Shown here: in pieces, positions 27,076 through 35,987 of the stretch
Numbering within the stretch: the first letter of the stretch is position 1
How the letters are laid out: each line of letters opens with the position of its first letter
NCBI GenBank assembly: GCA_017483185.1
Contig: JAFULM010000050.1
Location: 1 to 53,880 of the forward strand
From: Prevotella sp.
Lineage (GTDB): Bacteria; Bacteroidota; Bacteroidia; Bacteroidales; Bacteroidaceae
DNA length: 53,880 nt
Direction: 5' to 3'
The notes under the pieces: generated by a model
Databases searched by the model: none
Told to the model about the DNA's origin: nothing
The model's input: the letters and a program-made list of their open reading frames with translations, nothing else
Position numbers and translations under genes: made by a program

Positions 27076-27116
27076 AATTTTTAGCAGACAATAGAGTAAA
27101 ATCAGAGTTTTTGCCA
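27076..27116 (+). repeat. 41-base direct repeat, copy 2, upstream of susC
   Basis: Matches 26196-26236 at 38 of 41 positions. It ends 43 bases before the TATATTTG -7 box and is a candidate binding site for a regulator of the locus. Confidence 0.75.
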
Positions 27117-27137
27117 ATTTTCTGGTCAGAAGGATAG

Positions 27138-27166
27138 TTGTTTTACGATATTTTACATTATATTTG
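27138..27166 (+). promoter_or_regulatory. Promoter of the SusC/SusD operon
   Basis: TTG at 27138-27140 and TATATTTG at 27159-27166 are separated by 18 bases. The leader is about 50 bases. Confidence 0.6.
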
Positions 27167-27223
27167 CAAAACCAAATAACGAGATACTATTAACAATAAC
27201 AACAAACTAAAACAAAATTTTTT

Positions 27224-30200
27224 ATGTCTGAACAAATTAAGCGTATCAGAACGACGCTATTGCTGGCTCTTCTGCTCATTGCGGGAGGAGTCTCGGCACA
27301 GACTGTAAAAGTCACCGTGAAAGACTCCAACGGTGAACCAGTCATTGGAGCAAGCGTGATCGAGAAAGGAACGCGTAATGGTGGTGTTACGGATTTTGAC
27401 GGTAATATCAACGTCAAGATGCAGGGCAAGCATCCGCTTGTCATTTCGTACATCGGTATGAAGAGCAAGACCGTCGACCCGAAGGGCAAGACCACTCTCA
27501 ACGTTACGCTGGAAGATGATGCCGCGACACTCAATGACGTGGTGGTCATCGGTTACGGTACGGTAAAGAAGAAGGATCTGACCGGCGCCGTTACGTCTGT
27601 AAGTGCCAAGCAGATAGAGAACATCCCTGTAAGCAATGTAGGTGAAGCTCTGACCGGTAAGATGGCCGGTGTGAACATCACAACCACGGAAGGTTCACCT
27701 GATGCCGACATAAAGATACGTGTCCGCGGAGGTGGTTCGTTGTCACAGGACAACTCACCTCTTTATATAGTCGATGGTTTCCCGGTTTCGAGTATCAGCG
27801 ATATTGCTCCGAGCGAAATCCAGAGCATCGATGTCCTGAAGGACGCCTCTTCTACGGCTATTTATGGTGCGCGCGGTGCCAACGGTGTAATCATCGTGAC
27901 GACAAAGAGCGGTAAGGAAGGCAAGACACAGGTGAACTTCAATGCCTCTATGGGATGGAAAAAAGTCACAAAAGCCGTCAAGACATTGTCTCCCTACGAG
28001 TTCGCTATGTATCAGTATGAGCTGGATCAGGCTGGTGCAGCATACGGTAACTTCAACGACCTCGATATATGGAAGTCAATCGACGGCAACGACTATCAGG
28101 ACATCATCTTCGGTCGTACCGGCGTGCAGCATCAGTATAATGCAAGTGTGAGCGGCGGTTCGAAGGATGTGAAGTATAACATCGGTTTCTCTCATATTGA
28201 CGAAGAGAGCATCATGATGGGCTCCGGATATTCAAAGAACAATGTCAATGCGAAACTTAACGTCAATCTCAACAAGTGGCTGTCACTCGACTTCAACGGT
28301 CGTATGGCATTCACGAAACTTGACGGTCTGAGTGGCGGTGCCGATACTAACGAAAGCAACGCCGCTAATAGTATCGTGGCAAATACCGTGGCATATGCAC
28401 CGGTAGAGCAGCTCACATCAAATGACGAGGATGAGGAAGAGAACAGCACGACGACGCGAAGAACACCGTTGCAGCGCATCACTTCTACATATAAGTATCA
28501 AGAGCGTTTTCAGCAAAATTACAATCTGGGCCTGAACTGGAAGCCGATAAAGCATTTCACATTCCGCAGTGAGTTCGGTTACGGATGGAGATATAATGAT
28601 ACGGATCAGGTGTGGGCATCGGAGGCTGTGACCAATTCCAAGTATGGTTACAACGGTATGCCTCAGGCTGTCTTCTCCCGCGTGGAGCAGAAAGACTGGA
28701 GAAACGCCAATACCGTCACCTATGACAACAACAAACTCTGGAAAGGACGCGCTCATCTGACAGCCCTGCTGGGTCAGGAGTGGACAAGCGTGCAGAAGCA
28801 GACACGCACCAATACCTCTGTGGCCTATCCTACAACATTCACCATTGACGAAGTCTTGGCAAATGCCGCTGCAGGTATAGCTCTTCCCAACGAATCGGAC
28901 ATCGCTGCGGATGAGAACATCCTCTCGTATTTCGGACGTGTCAACTATATTCTTGATGATAAATACTATCTGACGTTTACCATGCGTGCAGACGGTTCCA
29001 GCAAGTTTGGCAAGGACCACCGTTGGGGCATTTTCCCGTCATTGGCTTTGGCATGGCGTATATCAGACGAAAAGTTCATGAAGGGTGCGGAGAAGTGGCT
29101 TTCAAATCTTAAGCTGCGTCTCAGCTTCGGTACCGCTGGTAACAACCGTATTAATTCCGGTCTTATCGAAACCCTCTATTCGATGGCTTCAAACACGAGC
29201 AAGGCACCTTTCTTCAACGAGGAGCGCGCCTCAATGCTCGAACACGGTTCGTCACTCTATAATCCCGACCTGAAGTGGGAGACAACCATTACACGTAACA
29301 TCGGTATTGACTATGGTTTCTTCAACGGACGCATCAACGGTACACTCGAACTCTATTGGAACACAACCAAGGACCTGCTTATGGCATCAGTCGTGCCGAG
29401 CAACTCCGGTTATACATCGCAGTATCAGAACTTCGGTAAGACCTCCAACAAGGGTGTGGAACTCTCATTGAATGCAGCTATCATCAACAAGAAGAAGTTC
29501 GGGCTGAACTTCAACTTCAATATTGCATACAACAAGAACAGCATCGACGAGCTGGCAATGGATAATCCTTGGCAGAGCAGCAACTGGAGCGGCAGCACAA
29601 TCGCCAAGTATGAGGACTTCCGCATAGAGGAAGGCGGCCGTCTCGGAGAACTTTGGGGTTATAAGACAAACGGTTTCTTCACCGTATATGACCCTGTCAG
29701 CAATCCTGGCGGACAGCTCGTTTTGGACGGAACGACATGGAAACTGCGTGACGGTATCAACGATAAGAGCAGCTCGTTTACCGGTGGTGCCGTTTATCCC
29801 GGTGCTCTGAGGCTTCAGGTCGACGAGAATGGTGATCCTATCAAACAGCGTCTTGGAAATACCGTTCCGACCACAACTGGTGGATTCGGTATTGACGGTC
29901 GCGTAGGCAACTTTGACTTCAATGTGTTCTTCAATTACTCATTAGGCAACAAGATTGTCAACGGAACCAAGTTGGCCAACTCATTCTATCATGGTTCACA
30001 AAAGTATTACAACACTGTGGAAGACTTCGCTCTGGGTTCACGTTATACATGGATAGATCCCGTGACAGGAATGAACCTTGTGAGAAACCTCTCGACGAGC
30101 ACGCTTGATTACTATGGAGGCACGGAAGGTGTCGTAAGACGTCTGAACGAACTCAATGCAGGAGCGTCCATCTGGAATCCGGCAGCAGTGTCACAGATGT

Positions 30201-30475
30201 ATATCATAGATTATGCCGTGGAGAATGCCGACTTCCTCCGTTTGCAGAATGTTACTATCGGTTACACTCTGCCAAAGAAGTGGGTTAAGAGCGTCTTCCT
30301 TGAGAATGTACGCATCTACTTCACTGGTTACAATCTGCTCTGCCTGACAGATTACAGCGGTTATGATCCTGAGGTGGATACAAGTAGCAAGAGAAATGCC
30401 ATGTGTCCCGGTATTGATTATGCCGCTTATCCGAAGAGCCGCACATTTGTGGGTGGTATAAACGTAACATTTTAA
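27224..30475 (+). CDS. SusC-like TonB-dependent outer-membrane transporter
   Basis: The 1083-residue protein imports oligosaccharides through the outer membrane with energy from TonB. A signal peptide (residues 1-25, ending GVSA) is followed by a carboxypeptidase-D-like regulatory domain (VKDSNGEPVIGASVIEKGTR, about 33-105). The plug domain follows (DVVVIGYGTVKKKDLTGAVT near 105-125, then DVLKDASSTAIYGARGANGV near 204-223), then the 22-strand barrel, ending FVGGINVTF. All SusC-family landmarks are present and the length is typical. SusD follows after 23 bases. In this pectin-enzyme context the cargo is probably oligogalacturonide, an inference from the neighbours. Confidence 0.97.
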   Translation: MSEQIKRIRTTLLLALLLIAGGVSAQTVKVTVKDSNGEPVIGASVIEKGTRNGGVTDFDGNINVKMQGKHPLVISYIGMKSKTVDPKGKTTLNVTLEDDAATLNDVVVIGYGTVKKKDLTGAVTSVSAKQIENIPVSNVGEALTGKMAGVNITTTEGSPDADIKIRVRGGGSLSQDNSPLYIVDGFPVSSISDIAPSEIQSIDVLKDASSTAIYGARGANGVIIVTTKSGKEGKTQVNFNASMGWKKVTKAVKTLSPYEFAMYQYELDQAGAAYGNFNDLDIWKSIDGNDYQDIIFGRTGVQHQYNASVSGGSKDVKYNIGFSHIDEESIMMGSGYSKNNVNAKLNVNLNKWLSLDFNGRMAFTKLDGLSGGADTNESNAANSIVANTVAYAPVEQLTSNDEDEEENSTTTRRTPLQRITSTYKYQERFQQNYNLGLNWKPIKHFTFRSEFGYGWRYNDTDQVWASEAVTNSKYGYNGMPQAVFSRVEQKDWRNANTVTYDNNKLWKGRAHLTALLGQEWTSVQKQTRTNTSVAYPTTFTIDEVLANAAAGIALPNESDIAADENILSYFGRVNYILDDKYYLTFTMRADGSSKFGKDHRWGIFPSLALAWRISDEKFMKGAEKWLSNLKLRLSFGTAGNNRINSGLIETLYSMASNTSKAPFFNEERASMLEHGSSLYNPDLKWETTITRNIGIDYGFFNGRINGTLELYWNTTKDLLMASVVPSNSGYTSQYQNFGKTSNKGVELSLNAAIINKKKFGLNFNFNIAYNKNSIDELAMDNPWQSSNWSGSTIAKYEDFRIEEGGRLGELWGYKTNGFFTVYDPVSNPGGQLVLDGTTWKLRDGINDKSSSFTGGAVYPGALRLQVDENGDPIKQRLGNTVPTTTGGFGIDGRVGNFDFNVFFNYSLGNKIVNGTKLANSFYHGSQKYYNTVEDFALGSRYTWIDPVTGMNLVRNLSTSTLDYYGGTEGVVRRLNELNAGASIWNPAAVSQMYIIDYAVENADFLRLQNVTIGYTLPKKWVKSVFLENVRIYFTGYNLLCLTDYSGYDPEVDTSSKRNAMCPGIDYAAYPKSRTFVGGINVTF

Positions 30476-30498
30476 TTAGATTTATCAGATAACGAATT

Positions 30499-32457
30499 AT
30501 GAAGAGTATTTTATCAATAATAGCACTTGCAGCTGGAGTCGCAGGCTTGTCTTCTTGTTCTGACTTCCTTGATCAGGAATCACCGTCAGATCTGAGAGAC
30601 GCTAATACTTGGACTTCATCATACTATACAGGATTGCGTGTAAATAAGGTATACGGCGGTCTCGCCCAGGACCGTACATATGCTCAGGACATTCCAATCA
30701 AATGGGGACTCAACAGTGACTGCGAACTAGTGGACGGTCTTGGTGAGACGGCATACGCAAGTACTTATCGTGGTGTCGGCAACTACAATGTGACACCGGG
30801 CTTTGCCAATCTTAGCGGTTCATGGAATGCCATGTATGGAATAATAGAGGACGCCAACCTTAATATAGAAGGTATCCGTAATAGTGGAATGCTTACGGCC
30901 GGCGGCTCACTGCAGAAAGACATGGAACGCTATCTTGGTGAGTGTCTCACATTGCGTGCCATGATTTATTTTGACATGCTGCGCTACTTCGGTGATATCC
31001 CATTGAAGCTGGAACCGTCAAAGGCTGATCTGAGTAATGTCTACATTCAGAAGACAGACCGCGATGAGATAATGGACGTTCTTATGGCTGATCTTGAGGA
31101 GGCTACCAATCTGCTTCCTTGGGCAGATGAGGTGACAAATTATACCACCGAACATTGCACCAAGGGTTATGCTCACGCATTGCTGGCACAAATGGCCATG
31201 ACACGTGCAGGATGGGTAATCCGTGAGGCTTCAAAACCTGGTTACGAGACTGCAAGCTATTCAGATCCCGTCTATCCGACACAGCGTCCTGATGCAGCTA
31301 CCCGTAAGGCTCTTTATGAGAAAGCCTTGAAGCATCTGACAATCGTAATCAACAATCCGACCCACAAACTCAATCCTTCGTTTGAGAATGAGTGGTATCT
31401 GATCAATCAGCTTTCTTTGGATAAGGCTTACCATGAGAATCTGTTCGAAATCCCGATGGGATTAAGTGTAACGGGTGAGCTTGGTTATACCGTTGGTGTC
31501 CGCCTTAACGGTGTGACGACTACTTACGGTTATGGCAATTCTACTGGTGTTCTCAAACTTACAGCACCATTGCTCTATTCTTATGACCCGGCTGACAGTC
31601 GCCGTGATATTACAATCAGCAATATGCAGATTTCAAAGAATAAGGACTTTGAATCAATCACGGAAGAGCAAATGCTGGAGAATGCACCTTTCAACATGTA
31701 TGTGGGCAAGTGGGATCCACGAAAGATGAGTTCTGAGTGGCTTTCCCAGAATCTTACTGCTACGGCAAAGCATACTACTGGTATCAACGTTGTGAAGATG
31801 CGCTATTCTCAAGTCCTTCTGTATTATGCAGAGGTGCTGAACGAATTGGCCGGAAGTCCCGATGCCAATTATCCCGGTGATGCCGGCATTACGGCCCGTC
31901 AGGCTCTCTCGGAGGTTCACTGCCGTGCATTTGCCGATGCGGACAAGGCTGCAGCCAAGGCTTATGTAGACGCAATACCTAATGACAAGGACGCTTTCTT
32001 CAATGCTATTGTTGATGAAAACGCATGGGAACTGGCCGGTGAAGGTGTGCGAAAGTTCGATCTTATCCGTTGGAATCTGCTTGTGGAGAAGATACTTGAA
32101 TTTAAGGAAACATATCTCAATCAGCTACAGAACGGTGTATATCAGGAAGAAGTTTACTACAACTATACTGATGCGGCCCATACGAAATTGGATATGTCAA
32201 GTGTTACATACTATGGCTTGCCTGAAGGAAAGACAGCTGAAGACTATCATGCAAGCATCAAGTCGTTTGGAGCTTCCGATCCGTCTTCGGGAAAAGACAA
32301 GAACGTGGATACCAATCTCCCGTCAATCTCAAGCGGTTTGGTTGGCACGGACGGCAATGATGTGCCTGTGAAGAATCGTTATCTCATGCCGATTGCATCG
32401 ACTACGATTTCAGCATCCAATGGTGTCCTCCACAACTCTTATGGTTATCCTGACTAA
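30499..32457 (+). CDS. SusD-like glycan-binding surface lipoprotein
   Basis: The 652-residue protein forms the lid of the SusC transporter and binds glycan at the cell surface. The signal peptide ends in a lipobox (GLSSCSDFLDQESPSD, lipidated Cys at residue 20). TPR-like helices of the RagB/SusD family are seen in ECLTLRAMIYFDMLRYFGDIPL (near 153-174), and KMRYSQVLLYYAEVLNELAG and EGVRKFDLIRW lie in the C-terminal half. It is somewhat longer than many relatives (about 500-650). It is translationally close to SusC, 23 bases apart, and followed after 27 bases by another lipoprotein gene. Confidence 0.96.
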   Translation: MKSILSIIALAAGVAGLSSCSDFLDQESPSDLRDANTWTSSYYTGLRVNKVYGGLAQDRTYAQDIPIKWGLNSDCELVDGLGETAYASTYRGVGNYNVTPGFANLSGSWNAMYGIIEDANLNIEGIRNSGMLTAGGSLQKDMERYLGECLTLRAMIYFDMLRYFGDIPLKLEPSKADLSNVYIQKTDRDEIMDVLMADLEEATNLLPWADEVTNYTTEHCTKGYAHALLAQMAMTRAGWVIREASKPGYETASYSDPVYPTQRPDAATRKALYEKALKHLTIVINNPTHKLNPSFENEWYLINQLSLDKAYHENLFEIPMGLSVTGELGYTVGVRLNGVTTTYGYGNSTGVLKLTAPLLYSYDPADSRRDITISNMQISKNKDFESITEEQMLENAPFNMYVGKWDPRKMSSEWLSQNLTATAKHTTGINVVKMRYSQVLLYYAEVLNELAGSPDANYPGDAGITARQALSEVHCRAFADADKAAAKAYVDAIPNDKDAFFNAIVDENAWELAGEGVRKFDLIRWNLLVEKILEFKETYLNQLQNGVYQEEVYYNYTDAAHTKLDMSSVTYYGLPEGKTAEDYHASIKSFGASDPSSGKDKNVDTNLPSISSGLVGTDGNDVPVKNRYLMPIASTTISASNGVLHNSYGYPD

Positions 32458-32484
32458 TCTTATAACAATAAAAAGGAAATTCTA

Positions 32485-34173
32485 ATGAAAACAATAAATA
32501 AAGTATTGAGCATTGCAATGATGGGTGTCCTCAGTTCGGGCTTCACATCATGCACTGATGGCAACGACTGGGATACCGATGGCTCAACATCCCGCCTTTT
32601 CGGTGTGATAGACAGCAAAGTGTCGGTGGAGACTGAGCGTGACGCCAATAAGGACTTCGCCAATGTCACGGCAACAGTCAATTTCCCTGGTCCCAAGGGC
32701 GCTGAATATTACATTGTAGAAGTCAGCACTGATTCACTTCATGACGGTATCGCTTTGCGGGCAACGGAAAACTCCATAGTATACGGAGAAAATCGGAGTA
32801 TAACCAAAACTCCGGCTTATCTTGCAGGTTTGGAGGAAGATACCAAATATTATCTGCGTATAAAAGGTATGTCATCGTCATTGGCAGAATCTAAATGGGT
32901 TTATTATAATGATGGTAAGCCTTTTAGAAGTGTTGCCGAACAAATTTTCAAAGACATAACGGAGCATGACCGTCTGGAAACTTCTATACATGTGTCATGG
33001 ACGCCGGATGAGAGGGTCGGTTTCATTGCAGTGAAAGGCAAGGATGAAGAAGGCCGGATTATTATGTTGTCTGACGCGGATCGGGCTGCTTGTGAATATA
33101 CAATTGAAGATCTGACTCCTGGTACGCCTTACGTTATCACAATCTGGAACGGTACGCCGGAAGCAACAGGAAAGAAGCGCGGTACACTGCATGTAACGAC
33201 AGCTCCGCCTATGCCGGAAGGCGACTTCCTCTATGTCATGACAGATGAGGATGTCCTCAATCAGGACCTTATAAATATGGTTGCGGAACAGGCTAAGGCT
33301 AATGCTGGCAATGAAAATGCTTATAGCGCTACTATAGGTATTCCTGCGGAGAAGGTCTATGAGGTGTCCGGTCTTAGCGAAACCGGTGAGGTTACTGGCG
33401 TATCATTGCCGGAAGGCTTCTCTGTCACATTCTTTGGCCGTGCCGGTGGTGAGGCTCCTGTTCTCAACTTCCCGAAGAGTTTCAATATGGAGGGCACTCA
33501 TGCTTACATCCGCTTTGAAAAGATAAAGTTCTTTGATACAGGTTGCCAGTATTTCATCAACCAGAGCAAACCATGTAATATTGTTGAACTGTCGTTTAAG
33601 AATTGTGAGTTCACAGACTTTGACCGTTCGCTTGTCCGTACTCAGGGAAATGAGGAAATTATCTTGAGCAATATTGTTGTGGACAACTGTATTATGACGA
33701 ATATGGCCAAGGGTAATGGTTACTCCGTAATCTATTTTGGTGGTGGCAACCAGATTATAGGCAAACTTGAGCTCAAGAACTCTACGTTCAATACCTCACA
33801 GCGCAGCTTTATTGAGTCATCAAAATCTCCTGTCACTAACGGAATCTTTATCTCTGACTGTACGTTCTATAATAACGTAGCAGACGGTCGTTATCTCATA
33901 GATGCCAATAAGCAGAACACGGATATCACCTTGACAAGAACTATTCTTGGAAAGACGTTTACTCCGGATAAATCAAGAGGTATACGTACGGCTGGTAAGA
34001 TGGTATTCCAAGAGTGTCTGCGTGCAAGCGATTGTGTATATGGTTCAAATGACATCAAGGAACTCGAACCGAGCGACATGAAGTCTAAGGACATATTTAC
34101 AGATCCGGACAATGGTGACTTCACTCTGAAGATACTTGACCAAGTCGGTGACCCGCGTTGGTATAAGAAATAA
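32485..34173 (+). CDS. Surface lipoprotein: fibronectin-III plus beta-helix (DUF4957/DUF5123)
   Basis: The 562-residue protein has a lipoprotein signal (lipobox GFTSC, Cys near residue 23). Residues about 50-140 and 145-240 look like two fibronectin-III-like domains (DTKYYLRIKGMSSS; TPYVITIWNGTPEATGKKR). Residues about 245-562 form a parallel beta-helix closely similar to the secreted protein encoded at 24946-26070. The position third in the operon is that of surface glycan-binding proteins in polysaccharide utilisation loci, and the beta-helix fold is common among pectin lyases, so binding or cleavage of pectin is plausible. No catalytic motif is recognised. Confidence 0.82.
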   Translation: MKTINKVLSIAMMGVLSSGFTSCTDGNDWDTDGSTSRLFGVIDSKVSVETERDANKDFANVTATVNFPGPKGAEYYIVEVSTDSLHDGIALRATENSIVYGENRSITKTPAYLAGLEEDTKYYLRIKGMSSSLAESKWVYYNDGKPFRSVAEQIFKDITEHDRLETSIHVSWTPDERVGFIAVKGKDEEGRIIMLSDADRAACEYTIEDLTPGTPYVITIWNGTPEATGKKRGTLHVTTAPPMPEGDFLYVMTDEDVLNQDLINMVAEQAKANAGNENAYSATIGIPAEKVYEVSGLSETGEVTGVSLPEGFSVTFFGRAGGEAPVLNFPKSFNMEGTHAYIRFEKIKFFDTGCQYFINQSKPCNIVELSFKNCEFTDFDRSLVRTQGNEEIILSNIVVDNCIMTNMAKGNGYSVIYFGGGNQIIGKLELKNSTFNTSQRSFIESSKSPVTNGIFISDCTFYNNVADGRYLIDANKQNTDITLTRTILGKTFTPDKSRGIRTAGKMVFQECLRASDCVYGSNDIKELEPSDMKSKDIFTDPDNGDFTLKILDQVGDPRWYKK

Positions 34174-34187
34174 GAGACTTGTGATAT

Positions 34188-34227
34188 AGGCAGGCGGACA
34201 TAGTCCGATAACGATGTCCGTCTGCCT
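34188..34227 (+). terminator. Intercistronic hairpin in the SusCD operon
   Basis: AGGCAGGCGGACAT (34188-34201) pairs with ATGTCCGTCTGCCT (34214-34227) with a single G-T pair. The following T-run is weak, so it may attenuate rather than end transcription before the last gene. Confidence 0.6.
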
Positions 34228-34283
34228 TATCTTTAAAGTATTAACTAAAGGATGTATAAGTACATCCTATAAAATTACAGATA

Positions 34284-35480
34284 ATGAAGAAGACATTCAA
34301 ATTAATATTTTGCGCCGCAGTATCTTGCGCTGTCTCTTTGTCGTTCACAGCCTGCAGTGATGATGACGACCCGGTGGTAGTTGATATACCGGCTTTGGCT
34401 GCCGATGAAGAAGTTTCATCAGATGCGATAACAATGGATGGTGAAAGTTTGAAGTTCGTAGGCCGTTGGACAGGTAAGGGCCCGTCGACAGACGCACAGC
34501 TCTATAATGTTGTGTCTGGAGTATGGCAGTTCCACAATGACGGCACGTATGAGTGGTACACTCCGGGCAATGATGGCAAGGATGCTTTGACCATGTCCGG
34601 CAAGTGGAATTATTCCGCCGGTGTGCTCAGCATTGGTGGTAATTGTGAATGGAAGTGGACAGGTGTGACATTCGATGAGACCGGAGCATGGACCGGTGCA
34701 GCGGGTGCGGATGCAGATCAGTACACATATACACGCAAGACCGACAAGAAGCTCTCTACCGGATTGGTGAAGATTCTCAATTACAAGAGCGGAGGCTTCA
34801 CCATACGTGACACAGTGAAGAATTACAAATTGTGCAATGAAGCCATTAAATATGGCGTTTGCTATGCCAAGAGTGATGCTGATATCACCAACATGTCTAC
34901 ATGGACAAAGGTCTATGCCGGCGGTATTTATAAGAAGGGTTCTGTCAGAGGAATCTATGATTTGGAACTTAGTGGACTTGATGATGACAGCAAGTATTAT
35001 CTTCGCGGATTTGTAGAGCATGAGGATGGTACCGTGGTATTGGGAACTATTTATAGAGCTGTTTGTGTGACACCTCCGGCCAATACCGTTTGCATGGGTG
35101 ACACCACGTTCTGGTATACCGGCAGTATGGAGACTCTCTACACGGCCGACGAGGCCGCTGCCGCTCTCGCTTCAATCGGTGGCGCGCTGCCTACGGAGGC
35201 AGAGAAGAACAGTCTCGCTGCCAGTGTAACCTATACATTGGAGAACGGCCGCATCGTGCTGAAGAGCAAGCTGACAGGAAATACTCTCAGCTATGCAGCT
35301 GTCAATCGCTCAAATACATTCATGACGAACGATTTTTGGTGTGAAGGGACAAACGGTTTCTACTTCTATAAATCCACCGTCGGTGAAGGAATGGGAAAGA
35401 CCCCGGAGTATCAGTCGCGTGCAGCTCTCCAGCCGGTCATAAAGAAAGCTGTCACTTGGGAAGAACCGGTTGAGGAATAA
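34284..35480 (+). CDS. Surface lipoprotein of unknown function, probable SusE/F-position glycan binder
   Basis: The 398-residue protein has a signal peptide with lipobox (LSFTAC, Cys near residue 24) followed by an acidic SDDDDP stretch typical of surface-exported lipoproteins. The body includes a lipocalin-like pattern (VSGVWQFHNDGTYEWYTPGN, LTMSGKWNYSAGVLSIGG, residues about 70-115) and a fibronectin-like segment around 160-260 (YGVCYAKSDAD, DSKYYLRGFVE). I recognise no enzyme motif. As the last gene of the SusC/SusD operon it most likely binds glycan on the cell surface. Confidence 0.72.
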   Translation: MKKTFKLIFCAAVSCAVSLSFTACSDDDDPVVVDIPALAADEEVSSDAITMDGESLKFVGRWTGKGPSTDAQLYNVVSGVWQFHNDGTYEWYTPGNDGKDALTMSGKWNYSAGVLSIGGNCEWKWTGVTFDETGAWTGAAGADADQYTYTRKTDKKLSTGLVKILNYKSGGFTIRDTVKNYKLCNEAIKYGVCYAKSDADITNMSTWTKVYAGGIYKKGSVRGIYDLELSGLDDDSKYYLRGFVEHEDGTVVLGTIYRAVCVTPPANTVCMGDTTFWYTGSMETLYTADEAAAALASIGGALPTEAEKNSLAASVTYTLENGRIVLKSKLTGNTLSYAAVNRSNTFMTNDFWCEGTNGFYFYKSTVGEGMGKTPEYQSRAALQPVIKKAVTWEEPVEE

Positions 35481-35511
35481 GCTCTCATACATACGATAGT
35501 ATAATAACAAA

Positions 35512-35584
35512 GAATGTGCCTGACATGGGTGGTCTGCTTTTGGCAGATTATTAATCCCGAATGTCAGGCACATTCTTTTTTTGT
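35512..35584 (+). terminator. Terminator of the SusC/SusD operon
   Basis: AGAATGTGCCTGACAT (35512-35527) pairs perfectly with ATGTCAGGCACATTCT (35562-35577), followed by a run of T. Confidence 0.9.
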
Positions 35585-35780
35585 CTTTAAATCACGGGAA
35601 TAAAAGCCATACTTTTGTCGCTCATCCCTTAACCTTCCGTTTCCTTATTCCCGGTGTCTCATCGGAAAACTTGTTCCTGTTTCCGTTTGTTGAAATAAAT
35701 TTAGAGACGAAGCGGGCGTAACAATCAAAAAAATACGCAATTACCGCCAAAAAGTAAACACGTATATAATATTTTATCGC

Positions 35781-35987
35781 TATCTTTGCAGGAGATGGTG
35801 CAGACCGAAAGCAGTCAAGCCAGCTTGAATTTGCTGAGGTGCACCCCATCTTTGCAATGTCTGCAGCTTGCCGCGGGGGCCCCGTCGCTCCGGTTTGTGG
35901 CACTTGTTGCGGACTTGCCTTGTCCGTGCGGAGCACCGGAGAGTAACAAAAAGAGACTAAAACAATAAGAACAACAAACGAACATAA
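35781..35987 (+). promoter_or_regulatory. Promoter and structured leader of the PL1 gene
   Basis: The -7 box TATCTTTG is at 35781-35788; no TTG -33 box is visible. The transcript would have a leader of about 195 bases with several potential stems: GATGGTGCA with TGCACCCCATC (35795-35850), TCAAG with CTTGA inside it, and CTCCGGT with ACCGGAG (35888-35894, 35935-35941) enclosing CGGAC/GTCCG. The leader is far more GC-rich than the promoter and may be regulatory. Bases 35585-35780 hold no gene. Confidence 0.5.
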
